The position numbers and the translations under genes are program-made. The notes under the pieces were generated by a model, which saw only the letters and a list, made by a program, of their open reading frames with translations, did no database searches and was not told where the DNA came from. This document shows positions 55,754 through 64,000 of a stretch of 64,000 bases of DNA, in pieces. Source of the stretch: Sulfurimonas sp. HSL1-2 (GTDB taxonomy: Bacteria > Campylobacterota > Campylobacteria > Campylobacterales > Sulfurimonadaceae); assembly GCF_039645565.1 (NCBI RefSeq), contig NZ_CP147914.1, positions 496,001-560,000 on the forward strand. The letters are read 5' to 3'. How positions within the stretch are numbered: the first letter of the stretch is position 1; the number at the start of each line of letters is the position of its first letter.

Positions 55754-56716
55754 TTGAACCTACTCTTGCGTAAGGCAGGTTACCTGCTGCTGATGCTGAT
55801 GCTTATTACGATCATCTCTTTTATGGCCATTCATGCGGCCCCCAACAGTTTTCTGAGCGGCGGTGAGCTCAACCCCAATATGTCCGCCGAAGCGATCGAA
55901 CGACTCAAGGCCGTTTACGGACTGGACAAGCCGCTGTGGCAGCAGTATACGGACTGGATTGCCAACATGACACAGCTCGATTTCGGCATCTCCTTTGTCA
56001 GCGGACAAGATGTGACCGCCGAGATCATGAAGCGCCTCCCGATCACCCTGGGGATCAATATTGTCTCTTTATTGCTTGTTTTCGCCCTGTCGCTCTGGCT
56101 GGGCATCAAAGCGGCAATGCGTTTTGAGCAAAAAACCGACCACGCGATCCGGCAGCTTTCACTGGTCTCTTTTGCGATGCCCTCGTTCTACCTTGCGCTG
56201 CTGATGATCCTGCTCTTCAGTGTTGAACTGCAGTGGCTTCCGATCACGGGGTTGCACAGTATCGGCGGGCCGGAGGAGGGGGCCGCCTACTGGCTGGATA
56301 TGGCATGGCACCTGATCCTCCCCGTCTTTGTTATGGTCTTCCTGGCCCTGGGTTCGATGACGGTATATGTGCGTTCCCTGACGCTCGAGATCCTCAAAAG
56401 CGACTACTACTTTTTCGCAAAGGCAAGGGACCTGCCGGAACGGATACTCTTCCGGCGTTACATCCTGCCCAATCTGATGCCCCCCGTCATTACACTTCTG
56501 GGACTATCGTTGCCGGGGCTTATCGGGGGGAGCGTCATCCTGGAACAGATCTTCGGGATCGAGGGGATGGGACAGCTTTTTTACCTGAGTGCCCTTAGTC
56601 GGGATTATCCCGTCATTATGGGGATACTGATGATTACGGCATTCCTGACGCTGCTGGGGAATATGCTGGCCGATATGCTTCTGTTGAAGCTGAACCCTTA
56701 TGCTAAGCGGGGCTGA
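55754..56716 (+). CDS. Lone DppB/OppB-type ABC transporter permease
   Basis: 320 residues from TTG 55754. First helix LLLMLMLITIISFMAIHAAP; binding-protein-dependent permease pattern with TLGINIVSLLLVFALSLWLG, and the EAA loop AKARDLPERILFRRYILPNL. The next permease, ATPases and binding protein of a peptide/nickel transporter are not adjacent, so it works with genes elsewhere or is a remnant. It ends at 56716, close to nusA, which is on the other strand. Confidence 0.88.
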   Translation: MNLLLRKAGYLLLMLMLITIISFMAIHAAPNSFLSGGELNPNMSAEAIERLKAVYGLDKPLWQQYTDWIANMTQLDFGISFVSGQDVTAEIMKRLPITLGINIVSLLLVFALSLWLGIKAAMRFEQKTDHAIRQLSLVSFAMPSFYLALLMILLFSVELQWLPITGLHSIGGPEEGAAYWLDMAWHLILPVFVMVFLALGSMTVYVRSLTLEILKSDYYFFAKARDLPERILFRRYILPNLMPPVITLLGLSLPGLIGGSVILEQIFGIEGMGQLFYLSALSRDYPVIMGILMITAFLTLLGNMLADMLLLKLNPYAKRG

Positions 56717-56797
56717 TAAGATGTATTGTAGGTGATTCGAAAACAGGTGGATGTGTAGAAACACACCTCTGAGGTGGGAGGTGTGCCGGAAAAGCGC

Positions 56798-57949
56798 TTA
56801 TTCGCCGAAAAGCGCTTCGAGGGAGGAGAGGTCCTCTTTTTTCTCTTCGGCAGGCATGCCCTCTTCGGCGGTCGTCGTGCTACCACCCTGCTCGACGAGC
56901 TCGATGGCGTAGCCGGTGAGCATGGAGGCGAGGCGGATGTTGATACCACTTTTGCCGATCGCTTTGGATTTCTGGTCGCTCGGGAGGGTGACGATCGCTT
57001 TTGCTTCGCTCTCTTCATCTTCCGGGTCGCCTTCGATCGTAACGGAGCTGATGATCGCCGGGCTCATCGCGCGGGCGATGAAGAGTTCCGGTACGGAGGT
57101 GTACTCGACACAGTCGATGTTTTCGCCCAGCAGTTCGTCGCTGACGGCGTTGATGCGGACCCCTTTGACCCCGACGGTCGCGCCGACCGGGTCCACCTGC
57201 GGATGGGTCGAGAGGAGGGCGATCTTGGCACGCTCGCCCGGGATACGCGCACACTTCTCGACGATGACGAGCTTGTCGTTGATCTCGGGAACCTCGAGAC
57301 GGAGCAGCTCTTCGAGGAATTTCGGAGAGGTGCGCGAGAGTTCGATGGAGATGCCGTTGATCTTGTCGATGTTGACGCGGCGTACGACGGCGTTAACGAC
57401 GTCGCCGACCTTGAAGTGCTCACCCTTGATGCGGCTCTTCATCGGCAGCACGGCCTTGACCTCTTCCATATCGATATAGGTGTTTTGCTTGCCGTCGACG
57501 CGGGTGACGCGCCCGGAGACGATGGTGCCGATCTTCTCTTTGTACTTGTTGTACAGTTCGTTCTCGACCATGCGCTGGATATGGAACTCGATTTCGCGGA
57601 ACAGGGTTGCGGCCGCCGTACGGCCGTGGGATTCAATGTCATGCTCGATCTGGAATTCGTCACCGACTTCGACGTCCGGATCGACCTCGGCTTTGGCACG
57701 TGTCAGGCCGACATAGGCAGCCGCCTCTTCGCCCTCGAGGCGTTCGTCGTCATCTTCGACAACGGTAATGGTCTGGTAGACGCGGATGCTTTTTGTCTCC
57801 GGGTCGATTTCCGCATCGTAGGCGAACTCCGGGTTGACCAGGCGCTTGGCCGTCTGGATAAATGCCGCTTTGACCGCTTCTTTCACGTTTTCGGAGGAGA
57901 GCCCTTTTTCGTGTGCGATCGATTCAATAATGTCCAGAATATTTTCCAT
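56798..57949 (-). CDS. nusA: Transcription elongation/termination factor NusA
   Basis: 383 residues. N-terminal RNA-polymerase-binding domain (about 1-125), S1 domain (IGTIVSGRVTRVDGKQNTYI), two KH domains (GVKGVRINAVSDELLGENID and KAIGKSGINIRLASMLTGY). No C-terminal acidic repeats of the enterobacterial kind; this is usual outside gammaproteobacteria. It pauses RNA polymerase and works with Nus factors. The tail is acidic (SSLEALFGE). Confidence 0.95.
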   Translation of the reverse strand: MENILDIIESIAHEKGLSSENVKEAVKAAFIQTAKRLVNPEFAYDAEIDPETKSIRVYQTITVVEDDDERLEGEEAAAYVGLTRAKAEVDPDVEVGDEFQIEHDIESHGRTAAATLFREIEFHIQRMVENELYNKYKEKIGTIVSGRVTRVDGKQNTYIDMEEVKAVLPMKSRIKGEHFKVGDVVNAVVRRVNIDKINGISIELSRTSPKFLEELLRLEVPEINDKLVIVEKCARIPGERAKIALLSTHPQVDPVGATVGVKGVRINAVSDELLGENIDCVEYTSVPELFIARAMSPAIISSVTIEGDPEDEESEAKAIVTLPSDQKSKAIGKSGINIRLASMLTGYAIELVEQGGSTTTAEEGMPAEEKKEDLSSLEALFGE

Positions 57950-58139
57950 AACTATCCCTGTGTGTATTCGCTAGTCGTTCCATAAAAAAATGTGGGGGTG
58001 ATTGTTTTTTATAGAAGGGTAGTATTATACCCAAAAAAGACTAAAGTTGCTACTAGGCATGCAACTTAATGCATGCTTAATTAAACGCGGGCTATAATCG
58101 CGTTACTATTAAAAGCGCTGATATGAGGCGGGAGAAAGG

Positions 58140-58388
58140 ATGAGTATGGAGCTTAAAATCGCTCGCAGCCACACCGATAAGAAACCGAAGAAAGTTGATG
58201 TTGAAAAGATCGAGAGCATGGTCGAAAAAGAGGGATCAGTAATTCTCTATTTCGACCGTGAAAACTCGCACAAGGACCTGCTGGCACTGCAGGAACACTT
58301 TGAGAATGAAGGCAAGAGCGTCTATATGCGCGAAGTACGTTTCGGACTCGCCGACAACGAATATATGTACGAAGTGCATATCCTCTAA
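58140..58388 (+). CDS. HP0268-like small protein
   Basis: 82 residues. YFDRENSHKDLLALQEHFE and REVRFGLADNEYMYEVHIL match Helicobacter pylori HP0268, reported as a small nuclease with nicking and RNase activity. In H. pylori it also precedes miaB, as here. It has no membrane segment. GGGAGAAAGG precedes the ATG. Upstream 57950-58139 is AT-rich and probably contains both its promoter and that of nusA. Confidence 0.85.
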   Translation: MSMELKIARSHTDKKPKKVDVEKIESMVEKEGSVILYFDRENSHKDLLALQEHFENEGKSVYMREVRFGLADNEYMYEVHIL

Positions 58389-58415
58389 GCCCGCCCGGGC
58401 CCCCAAAGCATTCCT

Positions 58416-59717
58416 GTGAAAAAACTCTTTATCGAAACCCTCGGCTGCGCCATGAACGTCCGCGACAGCGAACATATGATCGCCGAGCTGTCGCAGAAAG
58501 AGGATTATGCCCTCTGTGACAGCGCCGAAGAGGCCGACCTGATCCTGATCAACACCTGTTCCGTCCGCGAAAAGCCGGTCCATAAGCTCTTCTCCGAACT
58601 GGGCGCGTTCAACAAAAAGAAAAAGGCCGATGCGAAAATCGGCGTCTGCGGCTGTACCGCGTCGCACCTGGGTGAGGAGATCATCAAAAAAGCGCCCTAC
58701 GTCAACTTCGTCCTGGGCGCGCGCAACGTCTCCAAGATCACCGATGTACTGCACCGCGACAAGGCCGTCGAGACGGAAATAGACTATGACGAGTCCCAGT
58801 TCGCTTTCAGCGAGTTCCGCAGTTCGCCGTGGAAAGCGTTCATCAACATCTCCATCGGCTGCGACAAGCAGTGCACCTTCTGTATCGTGCCCAAAACGCG
58901 CGGTGACGAGATCTCCATTCCGGCCGATCTGATCGTCAGGGAGGCGGAGAAGGCGGCGGCCACCGGCGCCAGAGAGATCTTCCTGCTGGGGCAGAACGTC
59001 AACAACTACGGCCGCCGTTTCTCCGGTGAGCATGAAAAGATCAACTTCACGGAGCTGCTGCGCCGCGTCAGCGCCGTCGAGGGGATCGAGCGGATCCGTT
59101 TCACCTCGCCGCACCCTTTCCACATGGATGACGAGTTTATCGGCGAGTTTGCTGCCAACCCGAAGATCTGCAAGTCCATCCACGTTCCTCTGCAGAGCGG
59201 ATCGACGTCGATTCTCAAGGCGATGAAGCGCGGGTACACCAAAGAGTGGTTCCTCAACCGTATCGAGAAGCTCCGCACAATGGTGCCGGACGTCAGTATC
59301 AGTACGGACGTCATCGTCGCTTTCCCCGGCGAGAGCGACGCGGATTTCGAGGAGACGATGGATGTCGTCCGGAAGTCGGGCTTTGAACAGATGTTCAGTT
59401 TCAAATACTCCCCGCGCCCGCTGACCGAAGCGGCGGAGTATGCGGACGTCGTCGATCCGGAGGTTGCCTCGGAGCGCCTGATGCGCCTGCAGAGCATGCA
59501 TGATGCGATGCTCGACGAAAAGTGCAAAGATTATTTGGGCAGAACCTTTACTGTCTATTTCGAAGAGCTGCGCAGCGACGGATACGTGGCGGGACGCAGC
59601 GACAATAACATCCTGATCAAAGTCAAGGGGAGCGAGGAGCTGCTGGGGCAGTTTGCGGATGTACGCATCACCCAGACCTACCGCATGGGCCAGGTTGGGG
59701 AGCTGGTCGGCGCATAA
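58416..59717 (+). CDS. miaB: tRNA-2-methylthio-N6-dimethylallyladenosine synthase MiaB
   Basis: 433 residues. Adds a methylthio group to i6A37 of tRNAs. N-terminal cluster cysteines [27 protein letters not shown] and GVCGCTAS; radical SAM cluster [21 protein letters not shown]-terminal TRAM domain ([20 protein letters not shown]). GTG start at 58416. It lies 27 bases after the HP0268-like gene and is followed by the acyltransferase after one base. Confidence 0.96.
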   Translation: MKKLFIETLGCAMNVRDSEHMIAELSQKEDYALCDSAEEADLILINTCSVREKPVHKLFSELGAFNKKKKADAKIGVCGCTASHLGEEIIKKAPYVNFVLGARNVSKITDVLHRDKAVETEIDYDESQFAFSEFRSSPWKAFINISIGCDKQCTFCIVPKTRGDEISIPADLIVREAEKAAATGAREIFLLGQNVNNYGRRFSGEHEKINFTELLRRVSAVEGIERIRFTSPHPFHMDDEFIGEFAANPKICKSIHVPLQSGSTSILKAMKRGYTKEWFLNRIEKLRTMVPDVSISTDVIVAFPGESDADFEETMDVVRKSGFEQMFSFKYSPRPLTEAAEYADVVDPEVASERLMRLQSMHDAMLDEKCKDYLGRTFTVYFEELRSDGYVAGRSDNNILIKVKGSEELLGQFADVRITQTYRMGQVGELVGA

Positions 59718-59718
59718 G

Positions 59719-60372
59719 ATGGCAGCGAAAAAGAAGCGACAGTCGTTCAAAAAAGCGCTGCTTCAGAAGCTGGGCCTCTGGCTCATCCCCCCGGTCGGCG
59801 CCCTGCTGATCCGCGTGATCTTCCATACGTCGAAAAAACGTTTCAACCTCCCGGCTCACGTCCCCGAAGACCCCGTCATTTTCGCGTTCTGGCACGGGGA
59901 TCTGCTGCTGATGCCCTACCTCTACTACCGCTTCCGCGAAACCCCCAACGCCAATGTCCTTATCTCGGACCATTTCGACGGCCGGATCATTGCACAGGTG
60001 ATGCGTTTCTTCCGGCTGGGAACGATCCACGGCTCCTCCAACCGCAATGCCGCCAAGGTGCTGATCGCAGCGATGCGGACGCTCAAAGCGGGGGCGGATA
60101 TCGGGATCACGCCCGACGGCCCCCGCGGACCGCGCTATGAAGTGGCCGACGGGATCGTTGCCATGGCGCAGAAAACCGGGGCACAAGTGATTGTTTTCAG
60201 CTGTGTGCCGAGCCGCTGCTGGCGGCTGAAGAGCTGGGACCGCTTTGTGATTCCCAAACCCTTCGGCCGGCTGACGTTTTATGCTTCCGAACCGATCGAT
60301 CTGAAAGGGCTGGGGATGGATACGGCCAAAGAGATGGTAAAATCAAAGCTGATGGAACACGCGCTGGAGTAG
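59719..60372 (+). CDS. DUF374-family lysophospholipid/lipid A acyltransferase-like
   Basis: 217 residues from ATG 59719 (MAAKKKRQSFKK), one base after miaB's TAA. A signal-anchor-like helix is near 18-35 (LWLIPPVGALLIRVIF). FAFWHGDLLLMP is an HxxxxD-like acyltransferase site; GITPDGPRGPRYEVADGIVA is the DUF374 motif. The family is near LpxL-type lipid A acyltransferases. The gene order HP0268-miaB-DUF374 is the same as in Helicobacter. Confidence 0.88.
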   Translation: MAAKKKRQSFKKALLQKLGLWLIPPVGALLIRVIFHTSKKRFNLPAHVPEDPVIFAFWHGDLLLMPYLYYRFRETPNANVLISDHFDGRIIAQVMRFFRLGTIHGSSNRNAAKVLIAAMRTLKAGADIGITPDGPRGPRYEVADGIVAMAQKTGAQVIVFSCVPSRCWRLKSWDRFVIPKPFGRLTFYASEPIDLKGLGMDTAKEMVKSKLMEHALE

Positions 60373-60376
60373 AAAA

Positions 60377-61225
60377 ATGACCAAAGCCGACCTCGGCCGA
60401 TACCGCCTTGACTTCCTTGACTATCTGCTGGATATCCGGGGCTATTCGGACCTGACGGTCAAGAGCTACGACGAAGCGCTGCGGGAGGCGCTTCCAAAGG
60501 TGGAGTGGACGGTGGAGTCCGGTGTCGCGGTCATCGACCTGATGCCCTTTCGTCTGCTGATCGCTTCGCAGAGACCCAGGACGATCGCCAAAAAGCTCAG
60601 CGCCTGGCGCAGTTACGTCGCCTACCTCAAAAAACAGGGGCTTTCCGTCGAACTCCGTTCGGATGAGAGCATCAAAGTCCCCAAGACCCTCCCCAAGCCC
60701 GTTTCCCACACCCATATTATGGAAGCGTTAGCCGTGGCCGAGCCGACCGAGCGGATGGTTGTAACGCTGCTCTATACCCTCGGGCTGCGCCTCTCAGAGC
60801 TCTACGGACTCCGGCTTGACCGGATCGGCCGGGAGTGGGTCCGCATCCGGGGGAAGGGCGACAAGGTCCGAGACGTGCCGCTGACGCAGGCGGCTGGCGA
60901 GGTAATTGCAATGCATCAAAAAGCGTGTTCCCCGCGCACATTCCTTTGCGAGTGTAACGGCAGGCGTTTAAGCGAAAATAGTTTAAGATACCTCGTCAAC
61001 AGGGCATTTGCGCGGGTCGGCCTGAAGGTGACCCCGCATCAGTTACGCCATGCGTATGCGACTGAACTGCTCAATCATGATGCCCGGATTGCCGACGTCA
61101 GCGAACTGCTGGGCCATGCGTCGATGGCAACGACGCAGATCTATACGAAGCTGGGCAGCGCCCTGAAAATGAAGCATTACCGGACGGCCCATCCGCTATG
61201 CAAGGAGACCGATGGCACTGGCTGA
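60377..61225 (+). CDS. xerH: Tyrosine recombinase, XerH type
   Basis: 282 residues. Catalytic residues of the lambda-integrase family: Arg in YTLGLRLSELYGL, Lys near IRGKGDKVRDVP, HQLRHAYATELL (His-Arg), His in LLGHASMATT and nucleophile Tyr in TQIYTKLG. XerH resolves chromosome dimers at dif sites in Campylobacterota, alone rather than with a XerC/D pair. Its place behind miaB and DUF374 fits the housekeeping enzyme, not a phage integrase. I did not find a dif site in the window. The stop overlaps the next gene by 14 bases. Confidence 0.9.
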   Translation: MTKADLGRYRLDFLDYLLDIRGYSDLTVKSYDEALREALPKVEWTVESGVAVIDLMPFRLLIASQRPRTIAKKLSAWRSYVAYLKKQGLSVELRSDESIKVPKTLPKPVSHTHIMEALAVAEPTERMVVTLLYTLGLRLSELYGLRLDRIGREWVRIRGKGDKVRDVPLTQAAGEVIAMHQKACSPRTFLCECNGRRLSENSLRYLVNRAFARVGLKVTPHQLRHAYATELLNHDARIADVSELLGHASMATTQIYTKLGSALKMKHYRTAHPLCKETDGTG

Positions 61226-61997
61226 TTTTTTCGCCCGTTTTTATGACAAGGTCTTCATCGGCCTCTATGAGCACGAAAGCACCTTGCAAGTCGGTGTCGT
61301 GACGCAGACGAGGCGCGGAGAGATCCAGGTGCGGCAGCGCGTCTTTTTTACCGGACTGGACGAAGAGGCGCTCGCGTTTTTGCAGGAGCAGGTCGAGCGT
61401 ACGCCCTATAACTATATCGCCGTGCTGACCGACAGCGACCGCTGCGGTGCACTGCCGACCTGTTCGCTCTCCAAGGCGAAAGAGATGGCGCCGATCGTGG
61501 AGCGGAGCCGGACGCTCTGCATCGACGAAGAGTGGATGAACTACTGCGATGAAGAGGTGCTCTACGGGATCCAGGAGCGCTACACGGAGCTGGCCCCCGA
61601 TGCCATCTATACGCCCTTTGCCGTCTTGCATGCCTATTTTGAAGCAACGATGGCGGGGGCGCATGCGCTTTATGTGCTGATAACGCCGGGAGGGATGAGT
61701 CTGGCAGTCGTCAAAGAGAGCCATCTGCGGTTTGCAGAGCAGTACCGCTGCGACGGGAACGGTTCCGCCGTACCGATGGTGGAGAAAATTGCGACGACGC
61801 TCGATACCTATTACGGCAAGCCGTGCTGCCGCGGTGAGTTTGTCGAGGCCGTCTATATCCTCGATGCCGCCGGGTCGGGCGAGGAGCTTGCCGCGGCACT
61901 GGAAGAGACCCTGCTGGTGGAAGCGCAGAGCCGTACGGTTGATGCCGCTGCACTCTGTGCCCAAACGTCTATGAAGGAGAACGGCTATGGATTATAG
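61212..61997 (+). CDS. PilM-like pilus/secretion alignment protein (tentative)
   Basis: 261 residues, cytoplasmic. I do not recognise it outright. Pattern of strands (FIGLYEHESTLQVGVVTQT, ALYVLITPGGMSLAVVKESH) fits an actin-like fold as in PilM or GspL. MVEKIATTLDTYYGKP with two Cys follows. Position directly before a PilN-like and a PilO-like gene supports the reading. It overlaps the end of xerH and the start of the next gene, so translation is coupled. Confidence 0.5.
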   Translation: MALADFFARFYDKVFIGLYEHESTLQVGVVTQTRRGEIQVRQRVFFTGLDEEALAFLQEQVERTPYNYIAVLTDSDRCGALPTCSLSKAKEMAPIVERSRTLCIDEEWMNYCDEEVLYGIQERYTELAPDAIYTPFAVLHAYFEATMAGAHALYVLITPGGMSLAVVKESHLRFAEQYRCDGNGSAVPMVEKIATTLDTYYGKPCCRGEFVEAVYILDAAGSGEELAAALEETLLVEAQSRTVDAAALCAQTSMKENGYGL

Positions 61998-62484
61998 TTT
62001 TATTGATCAGGCAGCTAAAAGCCCCTTTTCAGCCGCCGTACGCCGTGTATGGGTCGGCGGGGGCATCCTCGTCGGTCTCCTGCTGGCGGCATCGGCGGGA
62101 CTGCACCTGGTCAACGGGGAACTGCGCACCTCGGTGCAAAAAGAGCGCAACGCGCAGGAGACGATCCAGCTTCAGACGGCGCAACTGCGCGAACAGCATA
62201 CGCAGTTTTCGCAGAAACAGGAGCTGTGGCAGCAGACCATTGCTTCGGATCAGCTCCTGGCCGATCAGCTTTACGATCTGCTCGACCTTATTCCCGACGA
62301 CGCGGTATTGACGCATTTCGCGTATGACGGGGCGGGGATCCTTTTCGAAGGGACAAGCCGCCGTTTCAGCACCCTGAAGGCGGATCTTGAACGGGCCCTT
62401 TCGGGACGCTATGTCCTCGCTTCTGCGACGTCCAAATCCGGAACGTTCAGCCTGCGATTCAGCGTAACGGGAGGGCTGCAGTGA
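61987..62484 (+). CDS. PilN-like membrane protein
   Basis: 165 residues with one N-terminal helix (WVGGGILVGLLLAASAGLHL, about 22-41), a coiled coil (about 50-85, with many Gln and Glu: QKERNAQETIQLQTAQLREQ) and a ferredoxin-like C-terminal domain (about 95-160). This is the design of PilN/GspL C-terminal parts. It overlaps both neighbours. The role in a pilus or competence machine is inferred. Confidence 0.6.
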   Translation: MDYSFIDQAAKSPFSAAVRRVWVGGGILVGLLLAASAGLHLVNGELRTSVQKERNAQETIQLQTAQLREQHTQFSQKQELWQQTIASDQLLADQLYDLLDLIPDDAVLTHFAYDGAGILFEGTSRRFSTLKADLERALSGRYVLASATSKSGTFSLRFSVTGGLQ

Positions 62485-62993
62485 TGCTCAGACGCCAGAA
62501 TACGGGTTTTGAACTGACCCTTTCGCTTTTCGCCGTCATTTTTCTGATCCTTGGGGTGACGGTCTGGCTGCTGATCCCGGAGGCAAAAGCCTATCTGCAG
62601 CTGCAGGATGACGTGCAGAGCGCAGTTGAGCGCAGCGACAGGCTGCAGATGGAATACGACCGGCTTTATGAGACGAAAGAGCAGCTGGCGATGGAAGATG
62701 CACGGCTCTCGGAGCGTTTTGAAAATAGTATCGATGCCGCGCAGCTGAAGGCGTGGATTGCGACGGTTCTGAAAGAGGCACCGCTGACGGTGACGGCTTC
62801 CGCGGATGGCTTCGAGGTCTCCGCACGGCTGAAAACGCCGCTGGCATTTTATGCACTGATCGACCGTCTCGATACCGCACCCTGGGTCCTGAAAGTCGGT
62901 TCCTCCCTCTCCATGCAGGCAGAGGGTAATGAGGTCCGGGTTATCTTTTCGCTTCACCTGCTGCAGCAGCCAGTTTCTCCCGCACTGCAGTAA
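62481..62993 (+). CDS. PilO-like membrane protein
   Basis: 170 residues: N-terminal helix (LTLSLFAVIFLILGVTVWLL, 13-32), a coiled coil (about 40-80) and a small alpha/beta domain (LTVTASADGFEVSARLKTPL and NEVRVIFSLHLLQ). Same plan as PilO. ATGA-type overlap with the gene before. Its last 53 bases overlap the 3' end of tilS, which runs the other way. Confidence 0.6.
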   Translation: MMLRRQNTGFELTLSLFAVIFLILGVTVWLLIPEAKAYLQLQDDVQSAVERSDRLQMEYDRLYETKEQLAMEDARLSERFENSIDAAQLKAWIATVLKEAPLTVTASADGFEVSARLKTPLAFYALIDRLDTAPWVLKVGSSLSMQAEGNEVRVIFSLHLLQQPVSPALQ

Positions 62994-63954
62994 AATGATC
63001 CGGGTGGGCATAAAGATAGGGGCGGACGGCTGCCCCGATGCCTAGTACCCGGCATGATTCCCGGAATGATTTGGGCATGCTGGTGTCTGCTATCGGCGTC
63101 ACGATGGTGCAGCGCGGCGTGATGCTCAGGGCATAGCGGCGTCCCAGCACCAGGCTGTCTTCGGAAAGCATCCGCTCTTTTTCCCCCTGTCTTAGCAGAT
63201 ATCCCTGCCGCTTCAGCCAGCGGTCAACGGCACGCATGAGTGCCGAACGCTCCAGCGGCCCGATCAACATCAAGAAGTCCAAATCAATGACAGGTACGGG
63301 CAGCGGCGGCAGGGCCGCGGCATCGCGGTTGAGAAATTCAAGGGAGTTTCGGATGCCGCTGCGGTACTGTTCAAGCAGCGGTGCGGCATGCTGCGTACGG
63401 AAACGGTTACGCGTGTGGCGCGGGTCGCGGTTGGAAGCGTCTTCAAAGTAGCGGTATCCGCGCGAATCCAGCCAGGCCCGAAGCTCGTTTTTGCTGGTAC
63501 CCAGCAGGGGACGGACCAGCCGGTAGCCATCCCGGCCAGTGACAGGTGCCACTCCCAGCAGTTCGGGGAGCCCGGCACCTTTGCACAGCTGCATCAGCAG
63601 CCACTCCAGCCGGTCGTCGAGCTGGTGTGCCGTCAGCAGGACATCATAACCGTGTGCCTCCATCAAAGTGTCGAAGAAGCCGTAGCGGATGCGGCGGGCC
63701 TCCGCTTCGAAGTTTTCGAGGATCTCGCCGCTGTCATAAACGTAGCACTGTTTGCCGTACTGTGCAGCGAGCGCACGGGCATGGGCGGCCTCTGCATCGC
63801 TCTGTTCGCGGGTATGGTAGTTGACGTGGGCGATATCGAAAGGGATCTTTTCGTGCAGCAGCAGGTAAAAGAGGGCGGTGGAATCAATACCGGCGGAGAA
63901 CGCCAGCAGATTTTTCCCCTTCGCTAGGAGCGGAAGGGTTTGGGCATCAAGCAT
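62941..63954 (-). CDS. tilS: tRNA(Ile)-lysidine synthase
   Basis: 337 residues. Converts C34 of tRNA-Ile(CAU) to lysidine so that it reads AUA. The PP-loop reads LLAFSAGIDSTALFYLL (SGGxDS type, with Ala for Gly). VLLTAHQLDDRLEWLLMQL and NRDPRHTRNRFRTQ are family blocks. It shares 53 bases with the end of the PilO-like gene. Its ATG overlaps the end of the upstream gene by eight bases. Confidence 0.93.
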   Translation of the reverse strand: MLDAQTLPLLAKGKNLLAFSAGIDSTALFYLLLHEKIPFDIAHVNYHTREQSDAEAAHARALAAQYGKQCYVYDSGEILENFEAEARRIRYGFFDTLMEAHGYDVLLTAHQLDDRLEWLLMQLCKGAGLPELLGVAPVTGRDGYRLVRPLLGTSKNELRAWLDSRGYRYFEDASNRDPRHTRNRFRTQHAAPLLEQYRSGIRNSLEFLNRDAAALPPLPVPVIDLDFLMLIGPLERSALMRAVDRWLKRQGYLLRQGEKERMLSEDSLVLGRRYALSITPRCTIVTPIADTSMPKSFRESCRVLGIGAAVRPYLYAHPDHFTAVREKLAAAAGEAKR

Positions 63955-64000
63955 GGCCCGTAACGGTCGCCGTCAGTGTCTCACCGACAAGTTCAGTGAT
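63947..64000 (-). CDS. C-terminal end of an upstream gene, probably rimO (partial)
   Basis: On the minus strand the window ends inside a frame that reads ITELVGETLTATVTGHA and then TGA at 63949-63947, overlapping the tilS start. The tail fits a TRAM domain end as in RimO, and rimO often precedes tilS in this phylum. Seventeen residues are too few for certainty. Confidence 0.45.
   Translation of the reverse strand: MTELVGETLTATVTGHA

Noticed and set aside
60377-61225. The tyrosine recombinase as the integrase that built the ymdB hotspot
   Set aside because: It is 40 kb away in a conserved housekeeping neighbourhood and fits XerH; nothing links it to the ymdB repeats.

Overview
The window looks like a chromosomal segment of a Campylobacterota (Epsilonproteobacteria) bacterium, most like the Sulfurimonas/Sulfuricurvum side of the phylum but with a high G+C content in its core genes. 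The evidence is lineage-typical gene sets and order: an HP0268-like protein, miaB, a DUF374 acyltransferase and a XerH-type recombinase in a row; a MagIII-type glycosylase; a CcoI-type copper ATPase followed by ccoS; a Campylobacter-MOMP-like porin; and DUF6394. This placement is inferred from gene content and was not tested by database search.

Layout. 1-8.2 kb: end of secF, a DUF6394 membrane protein, leuS, lptE, folC (probably a CTG start overlapping lptE) and mfd. 8.3-10.8 kb: an unknown gene and selO (ydiU). 10.9-20.5 kb: an accessory region between selO and ymdB. It starts with an AT-rich four-gene defence operon of adenosine deaminase, HAM1/RdgB-like protein, SIR2 protein and MBL-fold protein. 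Two further cargo modules follow (lipoprotein plus RDD-ankyrin membrane protein; a large exported WD40-like protein). The right edge of each of these three blocks is a copy of the promoter plus first ~30 codons of ymdB. Two copies are dead fragments and the third belongs to the intact ymdB. This is the clearest mobile or hotspot architecture in the window.

20.4-33.6 kb: ymdB, an iron-containing alcohol dehydrogenase, a glutamine amidotransferase, a seven-heme c-type cytochrome, a small SH3-like exported protein, a MagIII glycosylase, an alanine/glycine:cation symporter, a K+/H+ antiporter with a CBS partner, and a kinase/regulator/CpxP-like module with CpxR-box-like repeats upstream. 33.9-39.7 kb: a B12-binding radical SAM protein, an entericidin-like lipoprotein, dnaX, murI and rho. 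39.9-44.2 kb: gmhA, gmhB, a half-size asparaginase-like gene, ccoI and ccoS, for LPS heptose and cbb3-oxidase copper supply.

44.3-49.8 kb: exported proteins, a 14-unit repeat lipoprotein, and two tRNA-Arg genes with a decayed tRNA 3' half between them. 49.8-53.5 kb: rsfS, nadD, pgk, tpiA, fabI. 54.3-57.9 kb: a major porin, a lone Opp/Dpp-type permease and nusA. 58.1-64 kb: HP0268-like gene, miaB, DUF374, xerH, a PilM/N/O-like trio, tilS and the last codons of an upstream gene, probably rimO.

Most important observation: the adenosine deaminase - HAM1-like - SIR2 order matches the recently described Kongming antiphage system (deaminase makes a dITP signal; the HAM1-like/SIR2 pair responds by NAD+ depletion). 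Here it is followed by an extra ComEC-like metallo-beta-lactamase-fold gene, and the whole operon sits in a hotspot built from repeated ymdB 5' ends.
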